Part shown: piece by piece, positions 24,858 to 36,100 of the stretch | Layout of the letters: each line of letters begins with the position of its first letter | Numbering within the stretch: position 1 is the first letter of the stretch | Assembly: GCA_021371965.1 (NCBI GenBank) | Contig: JAJFVE010000111.1 | Location: forward strand, 1-64,000 | Reading direction: 5' to 3' | DNA: 64,000 bases | From: Planctomycetaceae bacterium | Lineage (GTDB): Bacteria; Planctomycetota; Phycisphaerae; SM23-33 | Notes under the pieces: model-generated | Database searches by the model: none | The model's input: the letters and a program-made list of their open reading frames with translations, nothing else | Told to the model about the DNA's origin: nothing | Program-made: the position numbers and the translations under genes

Positions 24858-25658
24858 TTAGCGATCCGGAAGAGGCCGGTTCAGCTTCTGCCTGAGAAAG
24901 ATGCCCCCGGGGGTGAAATAATTGTCGCTGCTGGATTTCTGCACGTGCTCGGCGAGCGACTCGTGCATGTACATCAAGTCGCAAGGGCGGTACTTGCCTT
25001 GCCTCAGGGCCGTGTAGACCCTCTCCCTGAAAGCGTCGATCGACCTGGCTTTGATCGAAAAAACCCGTATCTTGCTTCTGGGCACGGGGCGCCCGCTCAG
25101 AAGGTCGTCGAAACTCGTCCGGGCGATCAGGCCGACCGTGGGGTCCAGCAGAAACTCGCCGCTGTCGTCGCGATACAGGAGCTGTGCGTGATTGCCGACA
25201 TATCCGCCGTCAAACCCGATCGATCGGAGCCGGCGCGACTCCAGCGTTCCGAAAAGATACCCCGTCAGCAGAATCGTATTTCCGCAATTGAGATGACTGG
25301 CGGCTTTGATGTCTTCGTAACGAGTGGCTGAACTGCCGCCGTACTCGGCGAAGTTGGCGGCCGCGATCGTCGAGAGCATCACCCGCAGTAAGGGTTCATC
25401 GACGCGGCCGAAGTCGTCGCCCAGTACGCCCAACAACTCCTCGCGGCACAACGGAAGCAGGGCCTCGACAGAGCCGCGCTCCCGCGCGCTGCGGATGGCA
25501 CTGTCATCCAGGCCGGCCAGGGACACCTCATTCGACCTGACGTCGGGTTTCACCAGCCGGGTCGCGACATGACGTCGCAACGGCTCGAAGTACATTCCGC
25601 CTGCGGCGCCGAGGCCAAACGCCAGGACAATCGCGGCAATCAGATGACTCTTCTTCAT
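24858..25658 (-). CDS. Transglutaminase-like protein, membrane-anchored or exported
   Basis: A 266-residue protein. ATG at 25658 follows AGGATCCCTG and opens a single hydrophobic N-terminal segment (about residues 6-22). A transglutaminase-like Cys/His/Asp set is visible: Cys125 in LNCGNTILLTGYLF, His157 in GGYVGNHAQLLY and Asp172 in FLLDPTVGL. The helix after the Cys and the spacing C-32-H-15-D agree with the superfamily. Activity could be proteolytic rather than cross-linking, as in many bacterial members. It is convergent with the GH51 gene, only 10 bases apart, and divergent from GH31. Confidence 0.7.
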   Translation of the reverse strand: MKKSHLIAAIVLAFGLGAAGGMYFEPLRRHVATRLVKPDVRSNEVSLAGLDDSAIRSARERGSVEALLPLCREELLGVLGDDFGRVDEPLLRVMLSTIAAANFAEYGGSSATRYEDIKAASHLNCGNTILLTGYLFGTLESRRLRSIGFDGGYVGNHAQLLYRDDSGEFLLDPTVGLIARTSFDDLLSGRPVPRSKIRVFSIKARSIDAFRERVYTALRQGKYRPCDLMYMHESLAEHVQKSSSDNYFTPGGIFLRQKLNRPLPDR

Positions 25659-25811
25659 CAGGGATCCTATCGCCCCAGCGACGACAGGGTATACCGCCAT
25701 CTGCGGCACTGTCAATCGCGGCATGAGCGGGCTGGCGATGCATTCGATGGGTTACATACACAGGCGTCGGGCGGAATGCGGCCGGCGCGGGCAACGCAAG
25801 AGAGCTGATCT

Positions 25812-27812
25812 ATGGCCAATCTCAAAGAGCGAATCAGCATAGTCGACGGCGCCCTGGTCCACCGCCAGGGCAGCGAGATTCTCCAGATCGAGCCCTGGGG
25901 CGGCGACTCGCTCCGCGTGCGGGCGACGGTCGGGCCGGAAATTCTGCCGACGCCCTGGGCGCTGACGGGCCCGGCGGGCGAACCGGCGGCGCGCGGGCGG
26001 GCGCAGATCGAGGTCACCGACGCCGCGGCCGTCATCCGCAACGGCAAGATCTCCGCGCGTATCAGCGACATCTACACGCAGAGCGGCTATCTGCAGTTCT
26101 TCCGCCGCGGCAGCGACGGGGCTGAAAAATGCCTGCTGTCGGAACAGGACTACGTCGTCTGGGCGCACAATCCGACGACGCGCGTGTACCGTCCGCGCGG
26201 CGAGGGGCTCTGCCACAGCGAGGTGCATTTCGCCCCGCGCCAGGGCGAGCGGTTTTACGGCATGGGCCTGCAGGCCACCGGCACGCTCGACCTCAAGGGC
26301 TGCGTGATCGACCTCTACCAGCGGCACGTCAAGCACACCGTGCCCTTTCTGGTCTCCAGCGAAGGGTACGGCCTGCTGTGGAACAATCCATCGGTCGGCC
26401 GCGTGGAGCTTGGGCACAATCTCACGCGCTGGGTCTCGCACGGGTGCCGGCAGATCGACTACTTCATCTGCACCGGCGACTCCTGCGCCGACATCATGCA
26501 CCGCTACGCCGACGCCACCGGTCACGCCCCGCCCCTTCCGGCGTGGGCGGCGGGTCTGTGGCAGTGCAAGCTGCGCTACGCCAGCCAGGCGGAGTTCCTG
26601 GCCGTCGCGCGCGAGTTCAAGCGGCGCGGCCTGCCGCTGTCGGTGCTGGTGATCGACTTCCTGCACTGGACGCACACCGGCGACTGGGCCCTGGACCCAC
26701 AGGCCTGGCCCGACGTGCCCGCCCTGGTGCGCGAACTGAACGACCTGGGCGTGCGGATCATGATCTCGCCCTGGACGCTCGTTCACCCGATGAGCCGGAA
26801 CTGGCAGCCGATGAAGGAGGCGGGCCTCTTTACCGGCTCAACCGCCGGCCGGTGCGACACGGTGTGCTTCGGCGGCGTCAACGGCGAAGACAACTGGATG
26901 CACCAGTATGACCCGACCAACCCCGCAGCCGCCGCTTATCTGTGGGACAAGTGGAAGAAGAACTACGTCGACCAGGGCATCCGCACCTTCTGGCTGGACC
27001 CGTGCGACGACCTGCACGAGATCGCCGATTACGAGGCCGTGCAGTTCCACATCGGCCCGGGCGTCGAGGTACACAACTACTTCCCCGTGGCGCATCAGAA
27101 GAACGTCTGCCAGGGCCTGCACGCCGCCGGCGAAAAGGACGTCGTGACGATCTGCCGCAGCTCCTGGGCCGGCAGTCAGCGCTGGGGCGCCGCCCCGGCC
27201 GCCCACGACATCATGTCCAGCTTCGAGCACCTGCGAACGTACATGAAAGCCGCGCTGAACATGGCCATGAGCGGCATCGTCTGGCACGCCAGCGAGATCG
27301 GCGGGTTCATCACGCCCGATCCCGACAGCGACTACTTCCGCGAGCTGATCGTGCGGTGGTACCAGTACGGCGTCTTCACGCCGATCTTCCGCACGCACGG
27401 CTGCCGCCCCCACAATGAACCCTGGTCCTTCGGCGAGCAGGCCTGCCGCTGCATCAGCGACGCGATCCTGCTGCGCGAGCGCCTCAAGCCCTACATCATG
27501 GCCCAGATGGACCTGGCCTCGACGCACGGCGCCCCGCCCCAGCGCCCGCTGTTCTTCGACTTCCCCGACGACCCGCGGGCCTGCCAGATCGAAGACCAGT
27601 TCATGTTCGGCCCCGACATCCTCGTGGCCCCCATCCTGGACTACGGCCGACGGCAGCGCCAAGTCTATCTCCCCGCCGGCGCCACATGGACAAACGCGTG
27701 GACAGGAGCAGTGTACCCTGGCAGCGAGACCGTAACGGTCGATGCGCCCATCGAGTCGATTCCTGTCTTCACGCGTGACAAGAGCCAGTGGATACCTCCA
27801 TCCGAGCCTTGA
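25812..27812 (+). CDS. Glycoside hydrolase family 31 (alpha-xylosidase/alpha-glucosidase type)
   Basis: A 666-residue GH31 enzyme with no visible signal peptide. The N-terminal beta domain runs to about residue 240, with GERFYGMGLQATGTLDLKG as the typical active-site strand. The barrel then gives the nucleophile Asp396 (RTFWLDPCDD, where the usual form is x-W-x-D-x-x-E), and the acid/base Asp466 in SSWAGSQRWGAAPAAHDIMS. The segment GIVWHASEIGGF corresponds to the usual GIPWWTTDIGGF with changes in the substrate-binding residues. DPCDD and ASE are unusual and suggest an atypical substrate. The protein is probably cytoplasmic and belongs to the arabinan/xyloglucan-type set around it. Confidence 0.9.
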   Translation: MANLKERISIVDGALVHRQGSEILQIEPWGGDSLRVRATVGPEILPTPWALTGPAGEPAARGRAQIEVTDAAAVIRNGKISARISDIYTQSGYLQFFRRGSDGAEKCLLSEQDYVVWAHNPTTRVYRPRGEGLCHSEVHFAPRQGERFYGMGLQATGTLDLKGCVIDLYQRHVKHTVPFLVSSEGYGLLWNNPSVGRVELGHNLTRWVSHGCRQIDYFICTGDSCADIMHRYADATGHAPPLPAWAAGLWQCKLRYASQAEFLAVAREFKRRGLPLSVLVIDFLHWTHTGDWALDPQAWPDVPALVRELNDLGVRIMISPWTLVHPMSRNWQPMKEAGLFTGSTAGRCDTVCFGGVNGEDNWMHQYDPTNPAAAAYLWDKWKKNYVDQGIRTFWLDPCDDLHEIADYEAVQFHIGPGVEVHNYFPVAHQKNVCQGLHAAGEKDVVTICRSSWAGSQRWGAAPAAHDIMSSFEHLRTYMKAALNMAMSGIVWHASEIGGFITPDPDSDYFRELIVRWYQYGVFTPIFRTHGCRPHNEPWSFGEQACRCISDAILLRERLKPYIMAQMDLASTHGAPPQRPLFFDFPDDPRACQIEDQFMFGPDILVAPILDYGRRQRQVYLPAGATWTNAWTGAVYPGSETVTVDAPIESIPVFTRDKSQWIPPSEP

Positions 27813-27964
27813 AGAAGCTCGAGAGCTTGCCCAGTGACGGGCCTCACGCGGCTGTCTTGGGCAGCCATGCCGCTTCGGAGTTGGCTCTTGCATGAGGATT
27901 TCAACGTGCGTAGATTGGGGCCGTTGCCCAGGGTCCGAATTGGGCGAGCCAGGCGGGAATTCGT

Positions 27965-28768
27965 ATGAGAACATTCTCCTGTCCCTATTGTGGGAACCAG
28001 ATCGCCGATCACGAGCCACCTGCGGGGCAGCGCGTGCGGTGCCTGAGTTGCCTGGCGTATGTGCGAGCCGGGGCGCAGGCGCACGTTGCACCAAGACCGG
28101 CAGCAGACGTCCCGGCGGCTGTAGTGACTCAGCCTCAGCCGGTGCGTAAGGGCACGTCCATCAGCAAGGCGCTGGTTCTGCTGACGTACATCGTTACTAT
28201 GGCCGGCGCGGCGGCGGCCTCCTCCGCCGCGTATTACGAGCCTCATAATGTTCCGGCGCCACCGCAGAAGCCCAACTCGTTTTCCGCGTTCAGGTGGGTC
28301 ACGGTGAACGGCCAAACGAGCATTTCTATCCTCGACAAACAATTGGGCGAGGATGGCGAGCTGTGGCTGGCCGGCGGAGCAGTGATGGCGATGATAGCCT
28401 TGGCCGTATATCTGTTCACGCTGTTCAACATGTGGAGCGCCATTTTGTCCACCGCTCGGATGGCGCCCTCCTCGGCGCTGCTTCTGTTTCTGGTTCCGTG
28501 TTTGAATACGGTGTGGGCAATGATTGTGGCGATTGTCTGGGCGCTGGATTACAACAAGCTTCGCGACCGGCGGCGTTTGTCGTTACCGGTTGCCCCCATA
28601 TGGCTGGCGTCCCTGCTGGGTCTGAGCATGCCCGCAGGGCTGTTCTGGATCATCGGGCCGGTGGCGCCGTTCTTTGTCATTCCTCACATGATCCTGGTGA
28701 TCTGGTTCCTGAACTTCGGCTGTAATGCCATCAACATCCTCTCCGCCGCCCACGGCCGCTCGTATTGA
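27965..28768 (+). CDS. Zinc-ribbon membrane protein, unknown function
   Basis: A 267-residue protein. The N-terminus forms a zinc ribbon with Cys6, Cys9, Cys26 and Cys29 (CPYCG ... CLSC). A Pro/Ala/Val-rich linker follows, then about five membrane segments (near 69-90, 138-160, 170-195, 207-230 and 234-258). Such zinc-ribbon plus multi-pass arrangements are common in planctomycetes, but none has a general function I can name. It is followed by the transglutaminase-like gene after 88 bases and could be co-transcribed with it. Confidence 0.65.
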   Translation: MRTFSCPYCGNQIADHEPPAGQRVRCLSCLAYVRAGAQAHVAPRPAADVPAAVVTQPQPVRKGTSISKALVLLTYIVTMAGAAAASSAAYYEPHNVPAPPQKPNSFSAFRWVTVNGQTSISILDKQLGEDGELWLAGGAVMAMIALAVYLFTLFNMWSAILSTARMAPSSALLLFLVPCLNTVWAMIVAIVWALDYNKLRDRRRLSLPVAPIWLASLLGLSMPAGLFWIIGPVAPFFVIPHMILVIWFLNFGCNAINILSAAHGRSY

Positions 28769-28856
28769 ACCCGCGGCGGCGCCGCTGGCGACCCCGGCAG
28801 GCGCGGATTGATGTTCAGCGTCTGTTTCGACCGATACACTTGGCGGGAGATCGGGT

Positions 28857-29954
28857 ATGTGGCACGGATGGCAAAGCCGGCGGGTACTTCAAATCGCCTT
28901 GATCGTCACAGGCGGCGTCGCCCTGGCCTGCGTGATCTTCTGGCCGTCGCGTTCGGTCCGCAAGCACCGCGACCCGCCCCCACAGATAGAATTCTCGCTG
29001 CTGCAGCAGATCTATCCGCCCGATGACGACATCGTTCTGGCCGAGCTTTCTGCCGACCCTGCCGCCGGGGAGGCCGTCTTGAGCTTTGACGCCCGCGTGC
29101 CCTTCACGGTCAGCTCCGAAGGCTCTCTCCTGCCGGTCGAGGCAGGCCGCCTGCGCGTCCCCTTTGACTTTCATGCCAAAGAAGCGCAGCGCACCCTGGC
29201 GGTGGTTGCGGCCGGTCGCCAGTACCCGCTGCTGCTGCGTTACTTCTCGGCCGACTTCTATCGCTCGCTGCAGGCCAAGCGGCCTGGCGTGCTCATCGCG
29301 ACGACCAGCATGCCGCGTGGGCGCGTCGCGGCGCGGGCGGTCCGCATCGGGCCGCGCGCCGGCGAACTCCGCGCCGATCTGAACATCGCGCGACTGGAAG
29401 AGGAGGAGACCGCCCGCTTCCTGCAGGTCTTCAACGCGCTGGAGGCTGCACTGGCGGCAACCATGCACCATCGCGGGCGTCTGGTTTATTCGCCGGATGG
29501 TCTTGCGCTTCTTAAAGAAGTTCGCAGTGGCGTCGGCTATGCCGATTGCAGCGGCCTCAGCGCGATCGCCCGGGATGTGTTCTCTGAACTGGGGCTGGCA
29601 GCGCGCATCGTCGAACTGAAGCCTCCCGTGCATATCGTGCAAGGGCTGCACATCCAGGCCAGCGACGGCCACACTGCCGGCGAAGTCCGCCTGCGAGGGC
29701 GCTGGTGCTGGTTCGATCTGACGTTGCACTGCGCCTACGTTCGCCAGGCGCCCGGGGGCGCGAAGCTCAGCCTGTTCGACTTGCTCCGCCAGTTGCACGA
29801 CGCCGACCGCCGCGATCAGTTGCGCTTTGGCGTCTTCACCAAGGACAACGGGATCGAGGAAATCGGCTTGGGGCAAAACCCTGTGCTTGCCCATTCCCTC
29901 GGCGTCTACTACACGACCGACAAGGTGCTCGCCTACCCGTCGCCGAAGGACTGA
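28857..29954 (+). CDS. Transglutaminase-like membrane-anchored protein
   Basis: A 365-residue protein with one N-terminal membrane segment (about residues 10-29) and an outer domain. The catalytic-type triad Cys231 (GYADCSGLSAIARDVFSELGL), His272 (DGHTAGEVRL) and Asp287 (WCWFDLTLH) matches the transglutaminase-like superfamily; the G-x-x-G-E-V stretch after the His is characteristic. Upstream of it (about residues 45-180) is a beta-rich part. The role is unknown: members include proteases and amidases that act on the cell envelope. The gene lies immediately upstream of the giant protein carrying another cysteine-protease-type domain. Confidence 0.75.
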   Translation: MWHGWQSRRVLQIALIVTGGVALACVIFWPSRSVRKHRDPPPQIEFSLLQQIYPPDDDIVLAELSADPAAGEAVLSFDARVPFTVSSEGSLLPVEAGRLRVPFDFHAKEAQRTLAVVAAGRQYPLLLRYFSADFYRSLQAKRPGVLIATTSMPRGRVAARAVRIGPRAGELRADLNIARLEEEETARFLQVFNALEAALAATMHHRGRLVYSPDGLALLKEVRSGVGYADCSGLSAIARDVFSELGLAARIVELKPPVHIVQGLHIQASDGHTAGEVRLRGRWCWFDLTLHCAYVRQAPGGAKLSLFDLLRQLHDADRRDQLRFGVFTKDNGIEEIGLGQNPVLAHSLGVYYTTDKVLAYPSPKD

Positions 29955-30133
29955 CAGGAAAGCTGTTCAAGTCCGGAGCAACGAAGAAACATATCCTGCC
30001 ACTGGTCACATTTGACTTTCATGGTAGAATGACGGCCGAGCCAGGAGCCTCTTGCCGGTGACAGGACGGATTGTCGGCGCCTCTCTGGCTGTTTCACGTC
30101 GCCAGTCTCATCTGGCGAATAAGGAGATCAGGA

Positions 30134-33100
30134 ATGCCCCGCTTCAAGGTGTCTTGCCGGAGGATGGGCTCCCTTCTTACATTGTTGTGGACAATTGCCT
30201 GCGCCTGCGGCATCGCCGGCGCCCAGGCGCGCTATGCCGGCACGTGGTACGACCAGGACAAGTACCACCTTGCCAACCAGCCGCAGCATGGATTGAGCTG
30301 GACTAGGAACTATTACCAGGATCTCAACGGGTCGGGGCTCTATGACTTGGGGGAACCGGTTTCCGAAACCTTTGCCCAGGACCTCAATGACAATAGGCAA
30401 GTCGACGCCGGCGAGAATTGGGGCACCTGGAAGGCGGATATCGACGACAGTTGCTGGGCGGCCACGGCGTCCAACATGATCCGCACCATCGGCGGTGGCG
30501 ACTACTACCACCGCTGGATGTATGTCGACGGCATGCTTTCGCGTGACGGGTCATTCACCGCCGACTGGACTCGAACCGGCTCGATAGGAACACCGCTCAT
30601 CCGAAGTGGATATCGCATTGTTGAGGCGAGTACAGGTCAAGATTATGCCTGGACCGGCTCGCCCGTGCAGGAATGTATGGACCTTCTGCGCCAGGGCTTG
30701 CCTCTGGGGATGACGGTGCCCGGCCACGCATTCAGTGTCGTCGCGATAACCGCCGACACCATGACCTTCGGCCATTCCGACGCGGACGAAGACGGACTGG
30801 ACTACGTCACGCACTCCTACACGTTCGAGAATGACCGCTGGCGCCTGGACTGGGACGGCAACGGCAATTTCGACAACCTCGTGGGCTACACGTCTTTCGC
30901 CGCCGTCAAATGGACCGGCGCCGGGACAGGCGGGGTCACCGATGAAGGCATCGCGCAAACCAGCACGCGTTGGGAGCAGGCTGCCAACTGGGTCGGGGGC
31001 CAGGGGCCCGATGCAAGCGCGCTGGCGGTCGTGGAATTTGCCAATGGCGGATTGCTGCACATTTCCAGCAACGTCTACGCCCAGAAGGTGACGCTGCTGG
31101 GGCAGCAGACCTCGGCCCAACTTCACGCCGAGGGCAGTCTGCATCTGGGAGCGCTGCAGGTTTCGGAGAGTGCCCGGCTGGATGCCATTGACAGCCGGAT
31201 CTTCCTTGATGGCGATCTCATCAGCGATGGTTTTGTTTCGCTGAGTAACACGACCACTACCGCATCCGGCGCAGCCCGCGTTGGCGTCAATGGATCGGGC
31301 AGCATCGACCAGGGGGGTGGGAGCCTGTCAACCGGCGAAATGCTGATCGGCGTGTGGGCGGAAGGCAACGGGCACTATACCCTTTCCGGCGGCGGCCAGG
31401 TGACGTTCCAGAACGCGCAGGTTGGCGTGCAAGGCCAGGGACACTTCCGCCAGGTGTCCGGCACAGTCAGTGGTTCAACGATGGTTCTGGGCGCAGAAAC
31501 GGGCGCAAGTGGCATTGTGGATGTCGATGGCGGAACCTTTGGTGGCGGCTCTATCACCGTCGGCGCTGCCGGAGAGGGCACCTTCAGGCAATCTGCCGGA
31601 GCAGTGACCGTCGCCGATGCGCTGGAAGTCGGCCACGGGGCCTCCGGCACGGGCTCGTATCAACTATCGGGAGGCACATTAACGGCCAACCACATCCGCC
31701 TCGGTTATGAGGGCTCCGGCGAGTTCAGTCAGTCCGGCGGAAGCGTCGATGCCGCCGAGGTCATGATCGGCGAGCGCTCGTCAAGCGTCGGGACATACAC
31801 CCTTTCCGGCAACGGGAGCCTGTCGGCCACGATAGTGAATATCGGATGGGCAGGCAGAGGGCAGTTCGTCCAGAGCGGCGGCACGGTAAGCGTTGATCAG
31901 GATCTGAATCTGGCCTTGGGCAACCCGACCGCCACCGGGGCGTACGAGATGTCGGCTGGACTGCTGGACGTCAGCGCCGGACGCATTGTCGTAGGTTCGG
32001 GCAGGCGCGGGACGCTCTGGATTGGCGGCGGAACGGCCATCGCCGACACGCTGTTCCTGTACTACAACGATGCCCATGTCGGCGGCACGGTGGGGGTCGG
32101 TTCCGCCGGCGTGCTCCGGGTGAACACGATCGAGCACGAGGAGGGGGAGTCCGGCAGCATCGAACTTGCGGGAACGCTCCAACTGGGTTATTCCGGCGGC
32201 AGCGGCAGTGGCTCTTACGTTATCCCGGAGAACAAGACTCTCCGTGCCGACCAGTCGCTGGTCATCGGCTATGACGCCGCTGCGACAGTGACTGCCACAG
32301 GCTATCCCTCACATGTCATCAGCCAGAACCTGGTGCTGGGGGATCATGCAACGGGCCGTGGGACGCTGGACCTGCTCAATTGCGAGGTTAATGCTGGAAC
32401 GCTGACATTGGGTCGCGCCGGATACGGGCGCCTCAGACTCGCAAGCAACTACAGCGAAGTGGAGTGCGATACCGACGTGACCCTGGGCAGCGAGTTGGGT
32501 TCGACAGGCGTGCTGGAGATCGTCGCGGGCTACTTTACTGCGCAGACGATGAACGTGGGCGCGTCCGGACTGGGCGACGTCGAGCAGTCTGCCGGCTTGG
32601 TCACCCTGGGCAATCTGTATCTGGGGAGCAACGCCGGAGGATTTGGCAACTACAGGATACGCGACGGGCATCTGAGTGTGGCGGGCGGGCGGATCCAACT
32701 TGGCCAGGAAGGCGAGGGGCTCTTTCAACTGCTGGGCGGAGAGGTGGTCGCTGACGAACTGGTCTTTGGCAACGGCGCGTCCACGTTCTATAGCGAAGGC
32801 GCCGGAGGCTCGCTGAAGGTGCGACAGATCACCAACCGGCCGGATTCTTTCTCCGTCAGCGGCACGCTTTCGATGACCACGTATTATTCGTCGGGCGAAG
32901 ATGCCCAACTGACCGTCAACGCCGGCCAGACCGTCTATGCCGGCGTCCTGTATATGGATCACGCCCAGGTATCTGTCGGCGACGGCGGATTGCTCAGGGC
33001 GGGATATCTCCAAGGCTATACCAATGTCTCCAATAACTCCCTGACGATCCATTCCGGCGGAACCGTTATCGCCGGGGAATTGGGATTGGCCCAACAAGAC

Positions 33101-36100
33101 ACGTTCACGGGCGAGGCCGACAGCATCTTGCGGGTCAATAGCCTCTCTTTCGCTCCTGCAGAGTTCGCCACCGGCGGCCATCTCCAGTTCGGCCATGCCG
33201 GCGGGGAGGGAGCCTCCGCCCAGACGCTTGCGGCGGATCGATCGCTGACGGTCGGCGGAACGCTGACGATCGGCTACGAAAGCGACGCCGTGTTTTCGCA
33301 GGAAGGCAACGTGCAGTCCCTGGTTACCGAACTGGGCCGCGGGGCGGCGGGCGCCATTAACCAGACCGGCGGCACTCACGTGACGAACCTGCTGAGCCTG
33401 GGCGTCAGCGCTGGTCACACAGGCGCCTACAACTACGACGGCACGACCGGGGCGCTGGTGATGGCAGACCAGGCTCTCGTGGGCAGCGCCGCCGGGGCCG
33501 TGGGCGTGTTCAGCCAAGTGGAAGGCCTCAGCCAGATGATGAACAGCCTGGTCATCGGCAACGAGAGCGGCTCTGACGGCACGTTCATCCTCGACAACGG
33601 CAACGTGATGGCCGGCACGATGACGGTAGGGCAGAGCGGCGTGGGGCGGATGGAACAGACCGGCGGCCGCGTGATCGTGATGAACGACCTGGACATCGGC
33701 AACGGCGCAGGGTCCAGCGGTAGTTTCACCACCTCCGGCGATGCCTATGTGGAGACGATGTTCCTCTTCGTGGGCGGGCAGGGGATGGGCACGTTCCACC
33801 AGGGCGGCGGCACGGTTCAGGCAAGCATGGGAATGAGCGTGGGCAGCAGCGCCGGCACGGCGGTCTACCAGTTGACCGACGGCACGTTGAACACCTCTAC
33901 GCTGAGCGTTGGCGTAGACGGCGCGGGCAGGCTGGCACTCGAGGGCGGCGTGCTGTCGGCCGACGAATTGCTGATGGGCAGTTCCGGCTCGCTGACCAGC
34001 ACCGCCATGAGCGAGATCCGCGTCAACAAGCTCACCCTCAGCGGAACCTCCTTCGCTACCAACGGTGCGATGGAGTTTGGTAACGGCATGGGGTTCAGCC
34101 AGGGCACGACCTTCACGCTGGCCGTCAGCGGCAGCATGACCACCGGCGGCGCCCTGCGCGTCGGGCACGACGCCGAGGCCGCCTTCATGCAACCCGGCGG
34201 CACGGTGCAGTCGCTGCAGACCGAGGTGGGTTACGAGGCCGTCGGGCAATACACGCAGATCGCCGGTACGCACAACACCGGCGGGCTCATCCTGGGCTAT
34301 CACGCACTGGGCGACGGCACATACACTCTCAGCGGCAGCGGCGCGCTCAATGCCGCCAGCATGATGTACGTCGGCCACAGCGGCAGCGGCACGTTCACCC
34401 AGAACGGCGGAACCGTCACCGTCGGCGGGTGGATCAGCCTGGGCCAGACGACTTACGGCGGCGGCACGTATGAGATGAACGCAGGATTGCTTCAGGCGTG
34501 GGAACTGGACGTGGGTTATGGCGGCGGCGGCGAGTTCCGCCAGGTCAGCGGCACAGTGCAATTGACGGGCGGCAATCTTAACATCGGCTCGCTGACCAAC
34601 GGCCATGGAAGCTACACTATTTCCGGCGGCATACTGAATGCGGGCGGCAGCAGGATCGAGATCGGCCTGGAGGGGATCGGGTCGTTCGCCCTCAACGGCG
34701 GCGTGGTCATTGCCGACGAGGTCCGCCAAGGCATGCATGGCAGTATCTCCAGTAACGGTTATTCTCTGCTGCGGGTGAACCGTCTAACGGGATTCGACAG
34801 TCTCGCAACCTCCGGCGACATCCAGATCGGCCACGGCGGCGGCAGCGGCAGCGGGCAGGTGACTCTGGCTGCGGACAAAAGCCTCTCGATCAGCTATCTC
34901 ACGGTGGGCTACAGTGCCTCAGCCGAGTTCTCGCAGACCGGCGGTAGCAACAGCATGACCAGTCTGCATCTGGGTGAATCGGCCGCCGTGCAGGGCCATT
35001 ACACCATTACCGCCGGCAGCCTGGCGGCCGGGTCGAGCATCTACAGCGGATATCTGGGCCAGGGAACGCTCACACAGAGCGGCGGGACCGTGACGGCCGC
35101 CAACGTTCTCTACCTTGCCTACGCTCTTGGCAGCAGCGGCAGGTACGAGCTTGAGGGCGGCAGCTTTTCTGCCCCGTCGCAGTACGTCGGATATAACGGC
35201 GTCGGCGAGTTCGTCCACAGCGGGGGGACGAATCAGGTCACCACGCTCTATGTCGGAAGAAGCGCCGGCGGCAGCGGAACGTACCGCCTCAGCGGCGCCG
35301 GCGTGCTGCAGGTGCAGATGGAGGAGGACATCGGCTACTCCAGCACCGGCCTGTTCGAGCAGTCCGGCGGCACGCACAGCGTTACCGGAGCGCTCAATGT
35401 CGGGGTATCGAAGAACAAGAGCGGCACGTTCCGCCTTTCCGGCGGCAGCCTCAATGCGACCGGGTTCTACGTCGGCACGCAGGGCCTGGGCCAGGTCCAG
35501 CAGTCCGGCGGCAGCGCCCAGGCCGGCACGATCACCCTGGGCGTGCAGGCCACTGGCGCGGGCTCGTACGACATCAGCGGCGGCTCGCTAAATGTGGGCA
35601 CCTTGAACGTTGGCCGCCTGGGCGGCGGAACACTCCGCATCACCGGCGCCGCGGCGCACATCACCGTCTCGACCAAGCTCTCGTTCGGCGCCACGGCCGT
35701 CTTCAGCGCGGTGGCGGGCAGCACGATCCACATGACCGGGTCGCAGTACACCAATGAATCAACCGACGCTGGGAGTCTGGCCGGATTGGCCAACCTGACG
35801 ATGGTCTTCGAAGGCGGTGCGGGACAGATCGACTTTTTTGAAGTCGCCGGCCGCGACCTGGGGCTGGTTCCAGAAGGCTTTGATCTGAACTTCACCCTGG
35901 GCACGCTCAAGCTCGGCGGCGTCGATACCGGCTATGTGCAGTTGGTCAACAGTTTCGATAACCAGCCGCTGTGGTCGGGCAATGAAGCGCTCTATGTGAA
36001 TCGTTTGATCGTCGGCAACGGCTCGACGCTTGACTTGAATGGCTATCACATCTACTGCTACAGCTACGCTGATCTGGGCGGGACGGTGATCAACGGGGAG

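Noticed and set aside
32309..34738. 809-codon minus-strand frame opposite the giant surface protein
   Set aside because: Follows the repeat structure of the plus-strand gene; no independent protein features.
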